From Echinarachnius parma (Eukaryota; Echinodermata; Echinoidea; Clypeasteroida; Echinarachniidae), in contig JBAMJV010002987.1 in NCBI GenBank assembly GCA_037951105.1, positions 1 to 64,000 on the forward strand: a DNA stretch of 64,000 nt, in the 5' to 3' direction. Made by a program: the position numbers and the translations under genes. Position 1 is the first letter of the stretch, and the number at the start of each line of letters is the position of its first letter. Of this stretch, positions 12,419-23,719 are shown one piece after another. The notes beneath the pieces are model-generated. The model made no database searches, was not told where the DNA came from, and worked only from the letters and a program-made list of their open reading frames with translations.

Positions 12419-13760
12419 TTTAAAGGTGAATGACAGTAGTGGGAGAGGAAACGCCCCACCCCCAAAAAATGAAATGTACGCTCTTATACCAAATCTTGTG
12501 AAAGAATATAATTTTACTAATAGCTTCCTCTTTTTGCGCCTCAACTACATGTATTACACCCCCACTCCAATATTAGGCCCCCATTAATACCGATTTCTTG
12601 ATACGCCACCTCGAGTGTCTCAACCCTTGACGGCAATGACTATACATATCGCATTTTATGCATAGTCATTTTAATCAGCTGTTATTTTATCTTAACTTAT
12701 ATTATGCTAATGTGTTTATACATGTCATGAATCGTCTAGTCTAACACAAAGGTCAATGGGGGAAAAATTGAGAGGGAAGTCCGTTATTTTAGGGTTTGGG
12801 GTATTCGCCCGAGAGATAATGGCGCTGGTGAGAGGTTTATCACTACTATCAACCAATAATGTTTTCCAATTTTTTTAATTTGAGACTTGAATGATAATAA
12901 TTTATACCAATATAATTGTGAATTATGTTTTAGTGAATTAGTTTCATAAAAAACAACACTGTTTAATTAGCGACAAAAGTAAAAAAGTTTATGTCAAATT
13001 GAATTCTTATCACCTATATATACTGCCCATTGATTTTTTCTTTTACTACAATGGAAAAGCGTTTCCAGAACGCTTTTCAATCAATCATAAATATGTCCGT
13101 GTAGTTATGGAAATTTTTAAAATCACATTTCATTCTTCTGTTACCATGAGCCACATGCTCATAGCCAGGGGTGCGTTGGGTGCGTACGCCCCCACCCCCC
13201 CCCCCCCCCTACAAATTCAGAAAGATCCACTTATTATCGGTTCTAGGGTCCACAGTATTATCGGCCTCGGACATCTCTCCCATGTCTAATTTTGGCGACG
13301 GACGCCCCCCCCCCCCCCCCCCCCCAGGCCAGAATCGGCCTCCAGATCCGTTTTTGTGAATTACGCACCCCCCTTAGAAAATCCTGGCTACGAGCCTAAT
13401 GCCCGGCGCAGGACAGAGGCCGACTCGACTGGTTGTCATTCCGATCGGCTCAGTTTTCAGTGCCTCGCGACACACATTTTGCCAGTCGAGAGACAGTCGG
13501 ATGCTAGTTGGGGCCGATTCAACACGATAAATCTGCTTCCGACCAACCTGGCCCAACATCTAGCCTGAATTTAAACCAGTCGGATCGGGTCGAGTCGGCT
13601 CTGTCTGCGCTGGGCTTAAGTCAAACAACAAGCTCCTCAAGGTGATTTTGTTTGAATATGGCAAATTTAATGGATCACTTTAACATAAATTGCTATTTGG
13701 GATCATTTATATAGCTATTATAATAATTTAATATGATACTTTGACTTTTTACCCACCCAG
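12419..13760. other. No gene seen; C-run element
   Basis: AT-rich to about 13160. Then a composite of C runs at 13165-13400, opening near TAGCCAGGGGTGCG and closing near AATCCTGGCTACGAGCC. This border style is shared with the other G/C-run repeats in the window. From 13400 to 13620 there are repeated CGACTCG and CAGTCGG-like words, also repetitive. No exon upstream of the P450 relic was recognised. Confidence 0.45.
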
Positions 13761-15804
13761 TCTCTTCGAAAAATCCACAATGGATGGCATCGCGAGAAGT
13801 GTGCGTTTGGCCTGAACGTGGATTCTCAGAATGACCCGAACGAGCCGTTTATAACACACACAAAGAAGCTGATGGCAGCCAAAAGATTATCGGCCAAGGA
13901 TGCCATCGCTGATCAGAAGCTTGTCGAATTTTAACATGGGAAAATGTACTTGTTTGTTCACTAATAAATTAATTTATTCATTCATCCTTTCATTCATTCG
14001 TTCATTCATTTCATTCATTTGAATAATTCATCCATTCATTCATCCATCCATTCATTCATTCATTCATTCATTCATTCATTCATTCATTCATTCATTCATT
14101 CATTCATTCATTCATATCATTGCATTCATTCATTCATTCATTCATTATCATTTAGTTCATTAAAAATGTATCCATTCATTCATTCATCCCATTGATTTAT
14201 TTTACTTTTGTATTATTATTTACGTGTTTAGTTATTTATTCACCTAGTTTTTTTGTTTACAGTAGTTTTATTGTCCACCCATTGGATGGAACACCCTTCC
14301 TATATACATTATTATCCTCAAGGAGTTTTGCATATTGATCCAACGAGTCACGTACTTGAAACATGAACACCATATAAACATTTATAATAATATGTAATAT
14401 TAGATTCAGACATAATAAATGAACTTATACAGTAAGATAAAGTTAGTTACGATGTCCTATATATACGAGCTAAACTAAAGTACGAAGAAGACATTTGCTT
14501 AACTGATTTATTTCGTGTTCCTAACGTGTTTGCAATACAGGGAATGTTTTATCCCAATTGGGCGGATCATGGACTACTGGAAGTCAGCGTCTTTCTCCCT
14601 GACATCAGAGACTTCTTCGCATCGGTGGATCGATACGGCCATCGAGATGAGGAAGCAGAATGACGACCGCGGAGTAAGTTCTTGAGTCGCTCATTTGTTT
14701 CAATTTCCATTTGGTTGTTGGGGAATTTAAATGCATCTTAGTAACAGCATTCTCAAAATCGTCACAACTTACTTAGGACTCTAGCGGTTCTATCTCAAAT
14801 CCTTTGTTGTATTCATATGCAAGGAAGGATGGAACATTGTTCCGAATTTCTCTTTCTTTTATAAATGTATTGACGATTTGAAATTTTTAAATTTAAATTT
14901 GGGAACGTTTCAAATGTATAGAGAGCTTTGGCAATGAATTAGCACATATCAATTTTTGCATTATCACCCATTACTCGATTATGTAACATCCGTGGAATTG
15001 TCACACATCACTCAATAGACTACATATTGGTGCATTATAAATATGTATTTTGTCAAACCCGATTATTAGTTTTTGCATTTGTCAACGTCGTTATTAGATT
15101 CCTTTTTGATCTTGATTATGTGTTGTGTTTTAACACGCCAGAAAATAAGGATTTCCTCCAGTTGATCGGTCAACGTCGAGAAGGAGACCGAAGACGAGAG
15201 GAGACGAAGGCGCACAGAACGACGGAAACGGACGAGTTCCATAGCGTGGTCAACGGGGCCGTGACGTTCACGGGTACTTTGACGCGAAGAAGACCAAGAA
15301 GATAACACTAACCAGGGATGAGATATACGGGCCCAGGTAATGACATGATAAAAAGCAATAATAGAACGACATAACGAAGAAGAAGAAGAAGAAGGTGGTT
15401 GTGGTGGCTGGGGGTGATGGTGCTGATTACTACGATAATCATGATTTTTAATTGACGATAATGTTGATTGTGAAGTATTCAGTGAATTTGTCAGAATTTG
15501 AGAAGGGAGAATGTGATTTGTTTAAATACGATTTTAAGAAGAATTGATTGATCAAATGTTATCCAACCGCTATATTTCACAGACACTACTGTTCTTCTTC
15601 GCTGGATACGAGACAACCAACATCACCCTTGGTTGCCTAGCATACGCCCTAGCAACCAATCCAGCGGTGCAGGATAAACTCATGGAGGAGATAGACAAAA
15701 TGGCGCCCATTCGGGATTCGGTGACTTATGCTTTCCATTGCCAAGATGCCGTATCTGGACTGTGTCGTCTGCGAGGCACTCAGAATGTACCCACCAGCTA
15801 TTCT
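13761..15804 (+). pseudogene. CYP3-like cytochrome P450 pseudogene, four middle exons
   Basis: Exon-like blocks at 13761-about 13930, 14541-14673, 15150-15336 and 15583-15804, most with AG/GT borders. They encode, in order, MDGIAR and FGLNVDSQNDPNEPF; LEVSVFLPDIRDFFAS and DTAIEMRKQNDDRG; DFLQLI and KKITLTRDEIY; then the I-helix LLFFFAGYETTN and, after a frame change, the K-helix with EALR (the ExxR motif). Order and motifs match CYP3-family monooxygenases of the endoplasmic reticulum. Frame breaks occur near 13800, 14625, 15285, 15330 and 15740, and a stop follows KLVEF near 13932. The N-terminal anchor and haem-binding cysteine exons are absent; G-run repeats follow at once. Phases of the second and third blocks still fit (DDRG joins DFLQLI). 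It is a multi-exon relic, not a retrocopy. Confidence 0.85.
13975..14160. repeat. (ATTC)n microsatellite in P450 relic intron
   Basis: Long run of CATT/ATTC tetranucleotides with a few interruptions, directly after the first P450 exon block. Confidence 0.9.
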
Positions 15805-16289
15805 GTGAGTATAATCTCGAAAGTCCTCATGGTGTCCCCCGCAGAGGGGTGGGGGGGGGGGGGGGGGGAAGTCACTCTCATACAAAGTGCACACACCCGT
15901 GTCCACCAACCTCTGAAATGGACCCTAACGTCGACAGACTTGTGTGAACCTGAAAAAAGTACCCTTTGTGTGGGGTTTATTCTAATGAAAGCTGAAAACG
16001 TCGACGAAGCCGTATAGCTAAAAATTGTGCACCTGAAAAAGGAACCCCTTTTCTGTTTTTTTTTTTCTTCTAATGAGTGCTGCAAAACCACCCCTTTTAA
16101 GGAAAACGTCAACGACGCCGCATAGCTGAAAATCAGGGGACGTAGACAACGGGGGGGATGAGGGGGATGCATCCCCCCCACCTCACAAGGTGGGGGGGAT
16201 GACATGTACAATCATCCCCCCCCAGGTTTTAGGGAAGGATATATTTTGTTGTGTGTATCTATACGAGTGAAAAAAAAAACATTACTTGT
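15805..16289. other. Downstream of P450 relic: G run and short repeats
   Basis: Starts with the donor GTGAGT of the last P450 block, then a G run at 15849-15867. Two imperfect direct copies follow of a segment with GAAAACGTCRACGA and CCTGAAAAAG. No haem-binding exon of the P450 is present. Confidence 0.5.
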
Positions 16290-16593
16290 ATGCATAGGCG
16301 TACCCAGGGGGGGGGGGGGGGGGGGGGGTGTGGGGGGGGGGGTTTGGCGGTTCAACCCCCCCCCCCCCCCCTTTGACCCAAAATGGCTGTAAGGGTTGGT
16401 TTTCAATGAACCTGGTCTCGGTCTCGACAATTTTGAAAGTACTTGGTCTCGGCTTCGAAAATTGTTTACGGAACCCCCCCCCCCCCCCCCCCGCCCCCAC
16501 CCACTTAGAGGCGTTTTCAACTTTGAAGGTACTTGGTCTCGGGCTCGAAAATTGTGAAAGTACTTGGTCTCGGCTTCGATAATTGTTTTACGG

Positions 16594-16625
<32 letters not shown>

Positions 16626-17120
16626 ACTGAGAGGGGTTTTCAACTTTGAAGGTACTTGGTCTCGGGCTCGAAAACGAAAATTGTGAAAGTACTTGGTCTC
16701 GAAATGAGAGGACTTCCAAGCAATTGCCTTGGTCTCAAAATATATGTTCAACCCCCCCCCCCCCCCCCTTTGACCCAAAAATGGCTGTAAGGGGGGGTTT
16801 TCAATGAACCCCCCCCCCCCCCCCCCCCCCCACTTAGAGGCGTTTTTCAACTTTGAAGGTACTTGGTCTCGGGCTCGAAAATTGTGAAAGTACTTGGTCT
16901 CGGCTTCGAAAATTGTTTACGGACCCCCCCCCACCCCCCCCCCCCCCCCCCCCCACTGAGAGGGGTTTTCAACTTTGAAGGTACTTGGTCTCGGGCTCGA
17001 AAATTGTGAAAGTACTTGGTCTCGAAATGAGAGGACTTCCAAGCAATTGCCTTGGTCTCAAAATATGTGGGCAGGTGGTCTCGGCCGCGAACAAATTAGT
17101 CTTGGTCCGGTGAACTGAAC
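16290..17120. repeat. GGTCTCGG minisatellite, large array
   Basis: Opens with GCATAGGCGTACCCAGGGG, then repeated modules: a C run, ACTGAGAGGGGTTTTCAA, CTTTGAAGGTACTTGGTCTC, GGGCTCGAAAATTGTGAAAG. A longer period of about 320 bp is visible: the phrase GAGGACTTCCAAGCAATTGC occurs near 16709 and again near 17031. Predicted Gly/Pro-rich frames here are artefacts. Confidence 0.8.
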
Positions 17121-17395
17121 AGCAAATCATCCCCCCCAGGTGTAAGAACCTGTCTACGCTACTGCTGAAAATGATACCCTTTCGACGCTTTTTTGGACGC
17201 GGGTGCGTAGCCAGTCATGTTGGGAGTGACCCCCCGGGATTTTGTCCCGCTCAGTGCCAAATAAAATGGCAAGAATCCACTTAAACCGGCTCTGAGAGCA
17301 GGTCTAAAGTTCCCGACTATAATGACGTTAAACGACGCGATCTAGAACCGATGCTAAAAAACGGTCTCCATGAGAATACCAAAAATAACCTAATG

Positions 17396-18568
17396 GTTTA
17401 GTAACCAAAACCTGCATCATATACATTACAAACTAATAGTTATAACTAGAAAGGAACACAAAATTACAAATGACGTAGTAAAGATTTTTTTTTTTTTTTT
17501 TTCAAAGATATTTATTTTCTCCATTGCTTTTTACAAACAATAACAAAATAACAATCAATAACAAAATCAGTACATAAAATAATTTGCATGTTTACATAAT
17601 TGTATATAATATGATCTTACATTCACATCTAAATAGTACAAGTTAACTTTTACTATTTACATCACTAGCATGAAATATGCATGCATGAATAAAGCATACA
17701 TAAAACATTGCTTCTGTTCGCCTTCCTTATTTTGTTCTGTACGAAGCTATTTTAAATTGTCCCACTTTCTAAATGATATGTTAGGGTACCTCGGTCTCCA
17801 GCTAATTTCTTCTCCTCCTTTCTATGTTCTAATAATCTTTTCTTAATCTCCAAAGGAGTTGGTGGTTTATTTTTAATTTTACTGTCTATAAATATCATAT
17901 ATTTTATCAAAATTATTATATGATTTAATAACTGTTCCTTCCCTAGGTTTAACTCAATTATCCCTACATGGATACCTTTCCAATTTATATTTTTAATCTC
18001 TACTAAATTAAATAGATTCCCACACTCTTCCCAAATTGGTTTTACTTTCTCACAAAGACAAAATAAATGCTCGTAAGTTTCTTCATATTTACCACAAAAA
18101 GAACATAAATTACTATTAACCATTTTAAATGTATATAAATGTAATTTAGGTCATGTTATCATTCAAAAAGAGCCGTTAAAACGTAAGAGGGCGCTCTCTA
18201 AACACTCATCGGTTTCAACCATTTTGAATAAAATATTGTGCATGTGATGCTTTGTTGAAATAGTGATAAGATAGAGAAATAACCAACAACTATTTAAATA
18301 CCTATTTTGTAACTTTTTGAAAAGAGGAAGCATTTTTAAAAAATTTTTAACGGCTGGTTCAAAATTCTCTAATAAACCCGGGGCCCCAGGTTTATTACAA
18401 ATTGTTATATTTATGGATATTTCAGCCGTCTCTGAACCGATTTTGATCAAACAAAGATGATTTTATTATTTAAATATTATGCTCTTTCAAATTTTACATT
18501 CAGTTTTTCATTACCTCACAAAATAATAAGTAGTCTAGCGCCCTCTCTACCAAAACTCAACTATCCCT
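17396..18568. mobile_element. TTAA-flanked MITE, family A, interrupted by a LINE
   Basis: The left part (17396-17484) carries the family's GTAACCAAAACCTGCATC block but lacks the terminal repeat. The right part (about 18153-18568) resumes at TGTTATCATTCAAAAAG and runs to CAAAACTCAACTATCCCT followed by TTAA. The middle is a LINE 3' fragment, so the LINE landed after the MITE. Confidence 0.75.
17485..18152 (-). mobile_element. LINE 3' fragment with zinc-binding tail domain
   Basis: The minus-strand frame 18123-17752 contains CSFCGKYEETYEHLFCLC followed by KVKPIWEE. This Cys/His cluster is typical of the zf-RVT region at the C-terminus of L1-like and related LINE reverse transcriptases. The 18-base T run at 17485-17502 is its poly(A) tail on the minus strand. 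The 5' part is missing, as in most LINE insertions. The reverse transcriptase core is not present. Confidence 0.75.
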
Positions 18569-20401
18569 TTAAGTGAAAAATAAGATAAAACGTGCAGGTT
18601 CATGAATATATATAAATAATAAAATAACCGAGTTGAAGATTAAACACTGCAGCAGACGTGACATGAACAGAAAATCATGGCATTCTTTTAATTTGATCAC
18701 CACTTAATTTGTTATTAGTTGCGTGTATTTTCCCCACTATTATTTACTTTCCCTGATTGTTTTATTTTATTTGAATGCAGGTTTGGTACGTGAAATGAAA
18801 CAAAACTAAAACAATTATTAACGAATTTAAAACAGTCATAACCCTTTTTTCTTGTTTCTTAACCGTTGTTGCTGATATTTTCGCACTTGTTTTAATTATT
18901 CCTATTTTCACTTTATTTTGTTTCAAACAACACATTAATGTAGCTGTGAGGACTTGCACTTATCAACAAATGGCTAGAATTTAACCATTACGAAGCCAAA
19001 CTCTTGTGCGACTCTCCTTCTGTGTTTTTACACTCTGGTACTATGTTTTACTATTTCTACCATAAAACTTTGTTGAATTTGTAACCCTGTCAACTTTATA
19101 AACAATTATTATGCTAAAAAACATTAATAAAGGAATAACCATCGCTTGCCTGCATGCGAAGTGTGAATATATAGTAGACAACACCCGCGTCTTTTTTTAA
19201 ATTTCTATCATAATTTATTAGATTTCATACAACCATAAATACCACAAGAGTGTAACACAATACTATGATATAGAACAATTAACAGGTTAAAAACAATAAT
19301 ATGAAGAATTTTTTCCAAGAGGAAGTAAAGCCACTTTCCATTGAAATTGAGTAAACTACGTGTATAAATGCAATACTAAGCTACAAGGCTATGAATTACA
19401 TTTAACATTTTTGACGAAGTTTCGCAATAAAATACGACGTATGGTGCATTCAATGTTCATATTTCCATAATTATGCATACGCAGTCTGTCATATAAACAA
19501 ATATTTCTCCACAGTTGATACAGTTGATTAAGGATCTTGTGGAAATAAACTCTAATTAAATCATAGTAATCGTTAGACTATCGGCACAGTAACAATTAAC
19601 ATTATACTGTATACAAGAGGGTAATTAAACATACAAAAGGACTGTACAATATTAATATACAATATTAATATACAATATATTTTACATGTGATTTGATTGC
19701 AGTTACCTTACCCCATGCCCATTCCTAACCCCTATAATAATATAGCCACGCAACTGATGGAACTGCATGGTTGTCATGCATTGTAATTTATATACATTTA
19801 GTCAGTAGAGACCCAAGTGAAGACATTCAGACTCTCTGATTATCTTTGGGTATATCCCGGGGTATATCCTTTGATTTGTTCGTGTAATTATAATAATTGA
19901 TTATCTGGTTCACTCTCATGATCTCTTTTAGTTCCTTTCTAACTACACATTTTCAACAATAATTTGATCAAATCTTAAAAAGGGCAAATAATGTATGTAT
20001 AGCTTAATTCATTAAGGCGCTAAATCAATTTTCCAAGGAGAAAATCAGGTTTCTTTGTCCAACTTTGTACACATGCGTATGGGAATATAAAAATGGAACG
20101 ACCCATATTTTGATTTTGATTGTGCAATTAGTCCCTAAAATATTGAATTTCTAGATATCGTTAACTCAATTTTTATGGAAAGTGGATTTAGCGCCTTTTG
20201 GAACTATAAGCTCTTCATATACAGGGACTGTTCAAACATTTTAGATGTTACACATTAATGGTTAATGTGCCTACCATAATTGTATTTTTATGCTATAAAG
20301 ATGCAAATAACATGTTTAGTAAAACATTCGCAATTCAATACAAAAATTATGATTCTAGCACAAGAATTAAGATTAATGTACGTCATCACTAACAACGTTT
20401 A
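18569..20401. other. AT-rich region 3' of the LRR-Ig gene
   Basis: No repeat family or RNA gene recognised. If the LRR-Ig frame is spliced near 20485, its remaining minus-strand exons (membrane segment and cytoplasmic tail) should be here or below. I looked for a hydrophobic segment or a TIR-like exon with an acceptor and found none I trust. Confidence 0.4.
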
Positions 20402-23400
20402 TTAGAGTCTAATATACAAAAAGAACGAACTGACTGAAATGCATATCAATGATTTAAATCCTCCCGTTCTCCTTCCCCTGCTTACACCTCTTCCCGTACA
20501 GATTGCAATCTCCTGAAACTCAGATAATGTTAGGAAAGACTGGTTTGATCCACCTAATGTTAAACCACCACCTCCAACATCCAAACGATCCATATCAAGT
20601 AAATCAAGAGTAAAATTTGTCCGACCGCCTTCATTCTCAGCCCAGCAAGAAACGGCGAGAGGCATATCAGTTGAGACAACTTTTATATGCAAGAAACCCT
20701 CCGGACTAACGAATATCGTAGAGGAGTTCTGGCTTTCAGACGAAACGGGTATCCCCCCGCTAGACCACTGAATCCCAGATGTAAGGTTCTTGCCAACGAT
20801 GGGACATGGTAATTCCAGAGACCTCTCCTCGACATGTATCATCAGGAAAAGATGTGGTTCGGTACAAAGTCTCGGACGACAGAAGCTGATGAGGCCTGCA
20901 GAGTCAACATCACTCAATAATCGGTTCACATGGTCTGGAGGGGACTGGCATTTGAGTCGTGGGTTCTCGAAGGAACGGAGGAAAAAAGACGTGTCGCAAT
21001 CGCAAAGCCATGGATTATCATGAAAAGCAATGATGAATACAGATTTCATGTTGAACGGTAGAGAGCTACTATCCAAATTAGTTAGCTGATTGTAGTTCAA
21101 TGAGAGAACGTAGAGAGACATCTGAAAACGGAACGATCCTTTCTCAACTACCTTTATTTGATTGTAATCTAGCAGTAATTTAGAAAAATGCTGATGCTTC
21201 AGCAATGTTCCATTGTGAATACCTTGGATGCGATTGTGTGAGAGAATCATATCATATGGCCGAATAATGGATGGGAAGCACAGAAGCGAAATGGATGAAA
21301 TGTGATTATAAGATAAGTCTAAAATAAGAAGATTTCGAGCTTGAACTTTGAAAGGACAGATAGCTTTGAGATCGTTCTTGGAGAGATCGAGTCTTTTTAG
21401 ATTTGGGAATGTAATACTGGTGTTGCCTCTGAATTTGTTTTTTACGTCCGAATTATTTCTCAAGTGCAAGTAGGTTACATTCTGGATAACGTAAAAGCTA
21501 GGGAAAGATTGCGAATCGATGAGATACATAAACTCAACTTTCCTTAAACTATCGACCGAGTTCTGATTATAAATAATAGGATTTCCACATAAGCGAATAT
21601 TTCTCAAACGGGGAAGATAGACAAACATTTCAAGAGGAAGATGAGTCAAACGGTTGTTCCCCAAATCTAAAGTTAAAAGATTAATTAAACCTCGGAACCC
21701 AAATTCTGCCACATGAATGATCGCATTGGTAGACAAGTTCAGATACTGGAGAGATGTAGCAGGATAGAATATATAATTGTCAATCTGTTGAATTGAATTA
21801 CCCGAAAGATAAAGACGATGAAGGGAATCATGAATCTCAATCGCGTCAAGGTCTATGATACCAATGTTTTCAGCGCTGACATCTGTACCAAATATACTTA
21901 TATTCATTGGCAAGGAAGCTTTATTGTTATTTAAATTAATTTTAAGGTTCCCAGACAGTGAACTCGAAACAAAATGTGTTATTCTGTTTCTTTCAAGGAC
22001 CAATGCGACAATGAATGCCAAATAATCGTTTGTCATATCAAACTCGGTGAGTTGATTCCCTCCAAGGTTCAAACCCAGCAAATTAGACGAAAAGGGCTGA
22101 ATTTTATGAATGTCATTATTCTCAAGACTTAGATATGTAAGTCTTGGAAGTTGATTTAGGCAGAGCGAATCCCTGCATGTTATATGTCGTAGTCTATTGC
22201 TGTCCAGCTGTAATAGTCTAAGGGATCCCAGCGTTATGTTAAAATTCAAGCTTAAAAGGTGGTTGTTCGATATATCAAGAGTGTCCAGATTTACAGTTCT
22301 TTCAAATGTGTCACAGCTAAGATGTGTCAAATTGTTTTGAGAGAGGTTCAAGAACTTGAGCGAAGGCAATAACGTAATTTTCTCCATGCTCGCTATGTGA
22401 TTCTGGTTGAGTTCTAGATTTTGTAAATCCATGCTCCCATTAAGACTTTCTTCTTTCCAGACAGTCAATAAATTATCACCAAGATTCAATGATACAATCC
22501 TGGGAAGATTCCGAAAATTGTCCACTTGGCCCAATTTGTTATGCTGGAGAGCTACGAAACGCAAGTGATGAATGGAATCTGAAAAGTTTACGAAAACCAA
22601 AACGTTGTTTAGGGCGTAAAGGCTGGAGAGTTGCAGACAGTCGTGTAGAGTCAACTCTGTGAGGTTATTGCCATCCACATTTAGTACTTGATAATTATTA
22701 TCTCCGAGAAATAATGATTTGTCCAAGGTTTGAAAGTTGTTATGATTTAGTAGAAGCGATACGACGGATGGGAGAAGTAAACTCTGCAGTGAAGCTTGAA
22801 CTAGTCGGTTCTCTCGGAGGTCCAGAGTTCTCAGGTTGGCGAGGTTTGACAAAGCTGGGCTTTGGAAATATCGCAATCTGTTACTAGCAAGGTTAAGATA
22901 AACCAGGCCTGACAGATTCCTAATGGCTGACACATCTTCTAATTTATTGTTTCTGAGGTCCAGGGTATTTAGTTTAAAAAGTTGCGAGAATGCATCATCG
23001 TGTATGTACCGTATCTTGTTCGAGTCGAAGTTGAGACTCACCGAGTTATTCACCATTCTTAAATTAGTGAGGGTTTCCACTTCATTTTTGGACAAGTCCA
23101 ACAGGTCCACAAACGCTAAAGAACCGTTACTAATATCTGATATAGTGTTAATGTTGTTTCCAACCATATACAGTGACCTTACTTCATATTGTAATCGTGA
23201 CGGGGAGGGCAAGTTGTTGTAATTTAGGTGCAGTTCATTTAGGGCCCGAATATGAGTCAAAGGAGGTGGCCAACTCTCAAGTAGGTTGTTGTTGATACGG
23301 ATAGTGGCGAGACTCGGTAAAGAACCCAGATAAGGAACGTCAGTTAAATGGTTGAACGATAAATCCAAATATGACAAGGAGATGAGATTTTCCAGTGCAC

Positions 23401-23719
23401 CTTCCTCAATGTGATTGATGCTATTTCGGAAAAGCAGCATTTTCTTGATGTTTTTGGGACACAAAAACTCATGCTTTTTCACTTCACTCAGTCTTGTGTA
23501 GGAGATTACGACTTCACTTGTTTCGCACGGGATCTCCCTTGGAAATTCTGTTGTTTCCTCCCCACTACATACCATCCTCTTTGCATTTGTATACAGACTA
23601 TCTTCGCATGTACAAGCCACTGGACATGTCGCTAACCATCCTTCCGTTTGGACGGAGGCATGCACAAGACACATCAATATGATACTAGCCATTTGAATCC
23701 GACGCGTCATGGATAACAT
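20402..23719 (-). CDS. Leucine-rich-repeat and Ig-domain receptor-like protein
   Basis: One uninterrupted frame of 1105 codons. The signal peptide follows the start, probably from the Met in RIQMASIILMCLVHASV. An LRR N-terminal cap follows (CPVACTCEDS, about residues 32-60). About 30 leucine-rich repeats of the LxxLxLxxNxL type span roughly residues 75-890. The LRR C-terminal cap (NPWLCDCDTSFFLRSF, about 902-955) is next. One Ig-like domain follows at about 958-1050, with LPCP, IQWSSGG and VSCWAENEGG supplying the two Cys and the Trp. Many N-glycosylation sequons. LRR-Ig proteins of this build are cell-surface or secreted adhesion or recognition proteins. No TIR domain and no convincing membrane segment is in the frame. 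The last residues (after ICTGRG) are low in family character, and GTAAGC at 20485-20480 is a plausible splice donor, so the true protein may continue in another exon. Ligand unknown. Confidence 0.85.
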   Translation of the reverse strand: MLSMTRRIQMASIILMCLVHASVQTEGWLATCPVACTCEDSLYTNAKRMVCSGEETTEFPREIPCETSEVVISYTRLSEVKKHEFLCPKNIKKMLLFRNSINHIEEGALENLISLSYLDLSFNHLTDVPYLGSLPSLATIRINNNLLESWPPPLTHIRALNELHLNYNNLPSPSRLQYEVRSLYMVGNNINTISDISNGSLAFVDLLDLSKNEVETLTNLRMVNNSVSLNFDSNKIRYIHDDAFSQLFKLNTLDLRNNKLEDVSAIRNLSGLVYLNLASNRLRYFQSPALSNLANLRTLDLRENRLVQASLQSLLLPSVVSLLLNHNNFQTLDKSLFLGDNNYQVLNVDGNNLTELTLHDCLQLSSLYALNNVLVFVNFSDSIHHLRFVALQHNKLGQVDNFRNLPRIVSLNLGDNLLTVWKEESLNGSMDLQNLELNQNHIASMEKITLLPSLKFLNLSQNNLTHLSCDTFERTVNLDTLDISNNHLLSLNFNITLGSLRLLQLDSNRLRHITCRDSLCLNQLPRLTYLSLENNDIHKIQPFSSNLLGLNLGGNQLTEFDMTNDYLAFIVALVLERNRITHFVSSSLSGNLKINLNNNKASLPMNISIFGTDVSAENIGIIDLDAIEIHDSLHRLYLSGNSIQQIDNYIFYPATSLQYLNLSTNAIIHVAEFGFRGLINLLTLDLGNNRLTHLPLEMFVYLPRLRNIRLCGNPIIYNQNSVDSLRKVEFMYLIDSQSFPSFYVIQNVTYLHLRNNSDVKNKFRGNTSITFPNLKRLDLSKNDLKAICPFKVQARNLLILDLSYNHISSISLLCFPSIIRPYDMILSHNRIQGIHNGTLLKHQHFSKLLLDYNQIKVVEKGSFRFQMSLYVLSLNYNQLTNLDSSSLPFNMKSVFIIAFHDNPWLCDCDTSFFLRSFENPRLKCQSPPDHVNRLLSDVDSAGLISFCRPRLCTEPHLFLMIHVEERSLELPCPIVGKNLTSGIQWSSGGIPVSSESQNSSTIFVSPEGFLHIKVVSTDMPLAVSCWAENEGGRTNFTLDLLDMDRLDVGGGGLTLGGSNQSFLTLSEFQEIAICTGRGVSRGRRTGGFKSLICISVSSFFLYIRL
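20480..20486 (-). promoter_or_regulatory. Possible splice donor near the end of the LRR-Ig frame
   Basis: On the minus strand GAGGT is followed by GTAAGC, a good donor match, just after the Ig domain. If used, the last 25 or so codons (VSRGRRTGG onward) are intronic. Transcript data are needed to settle this. Confidence 0.4.

Noticed and set aside
16212-16850. 212-codon Gly-rich minus-strand frame
   Set aside because: Read through C-run minisatellite units; low complexity in all frames.
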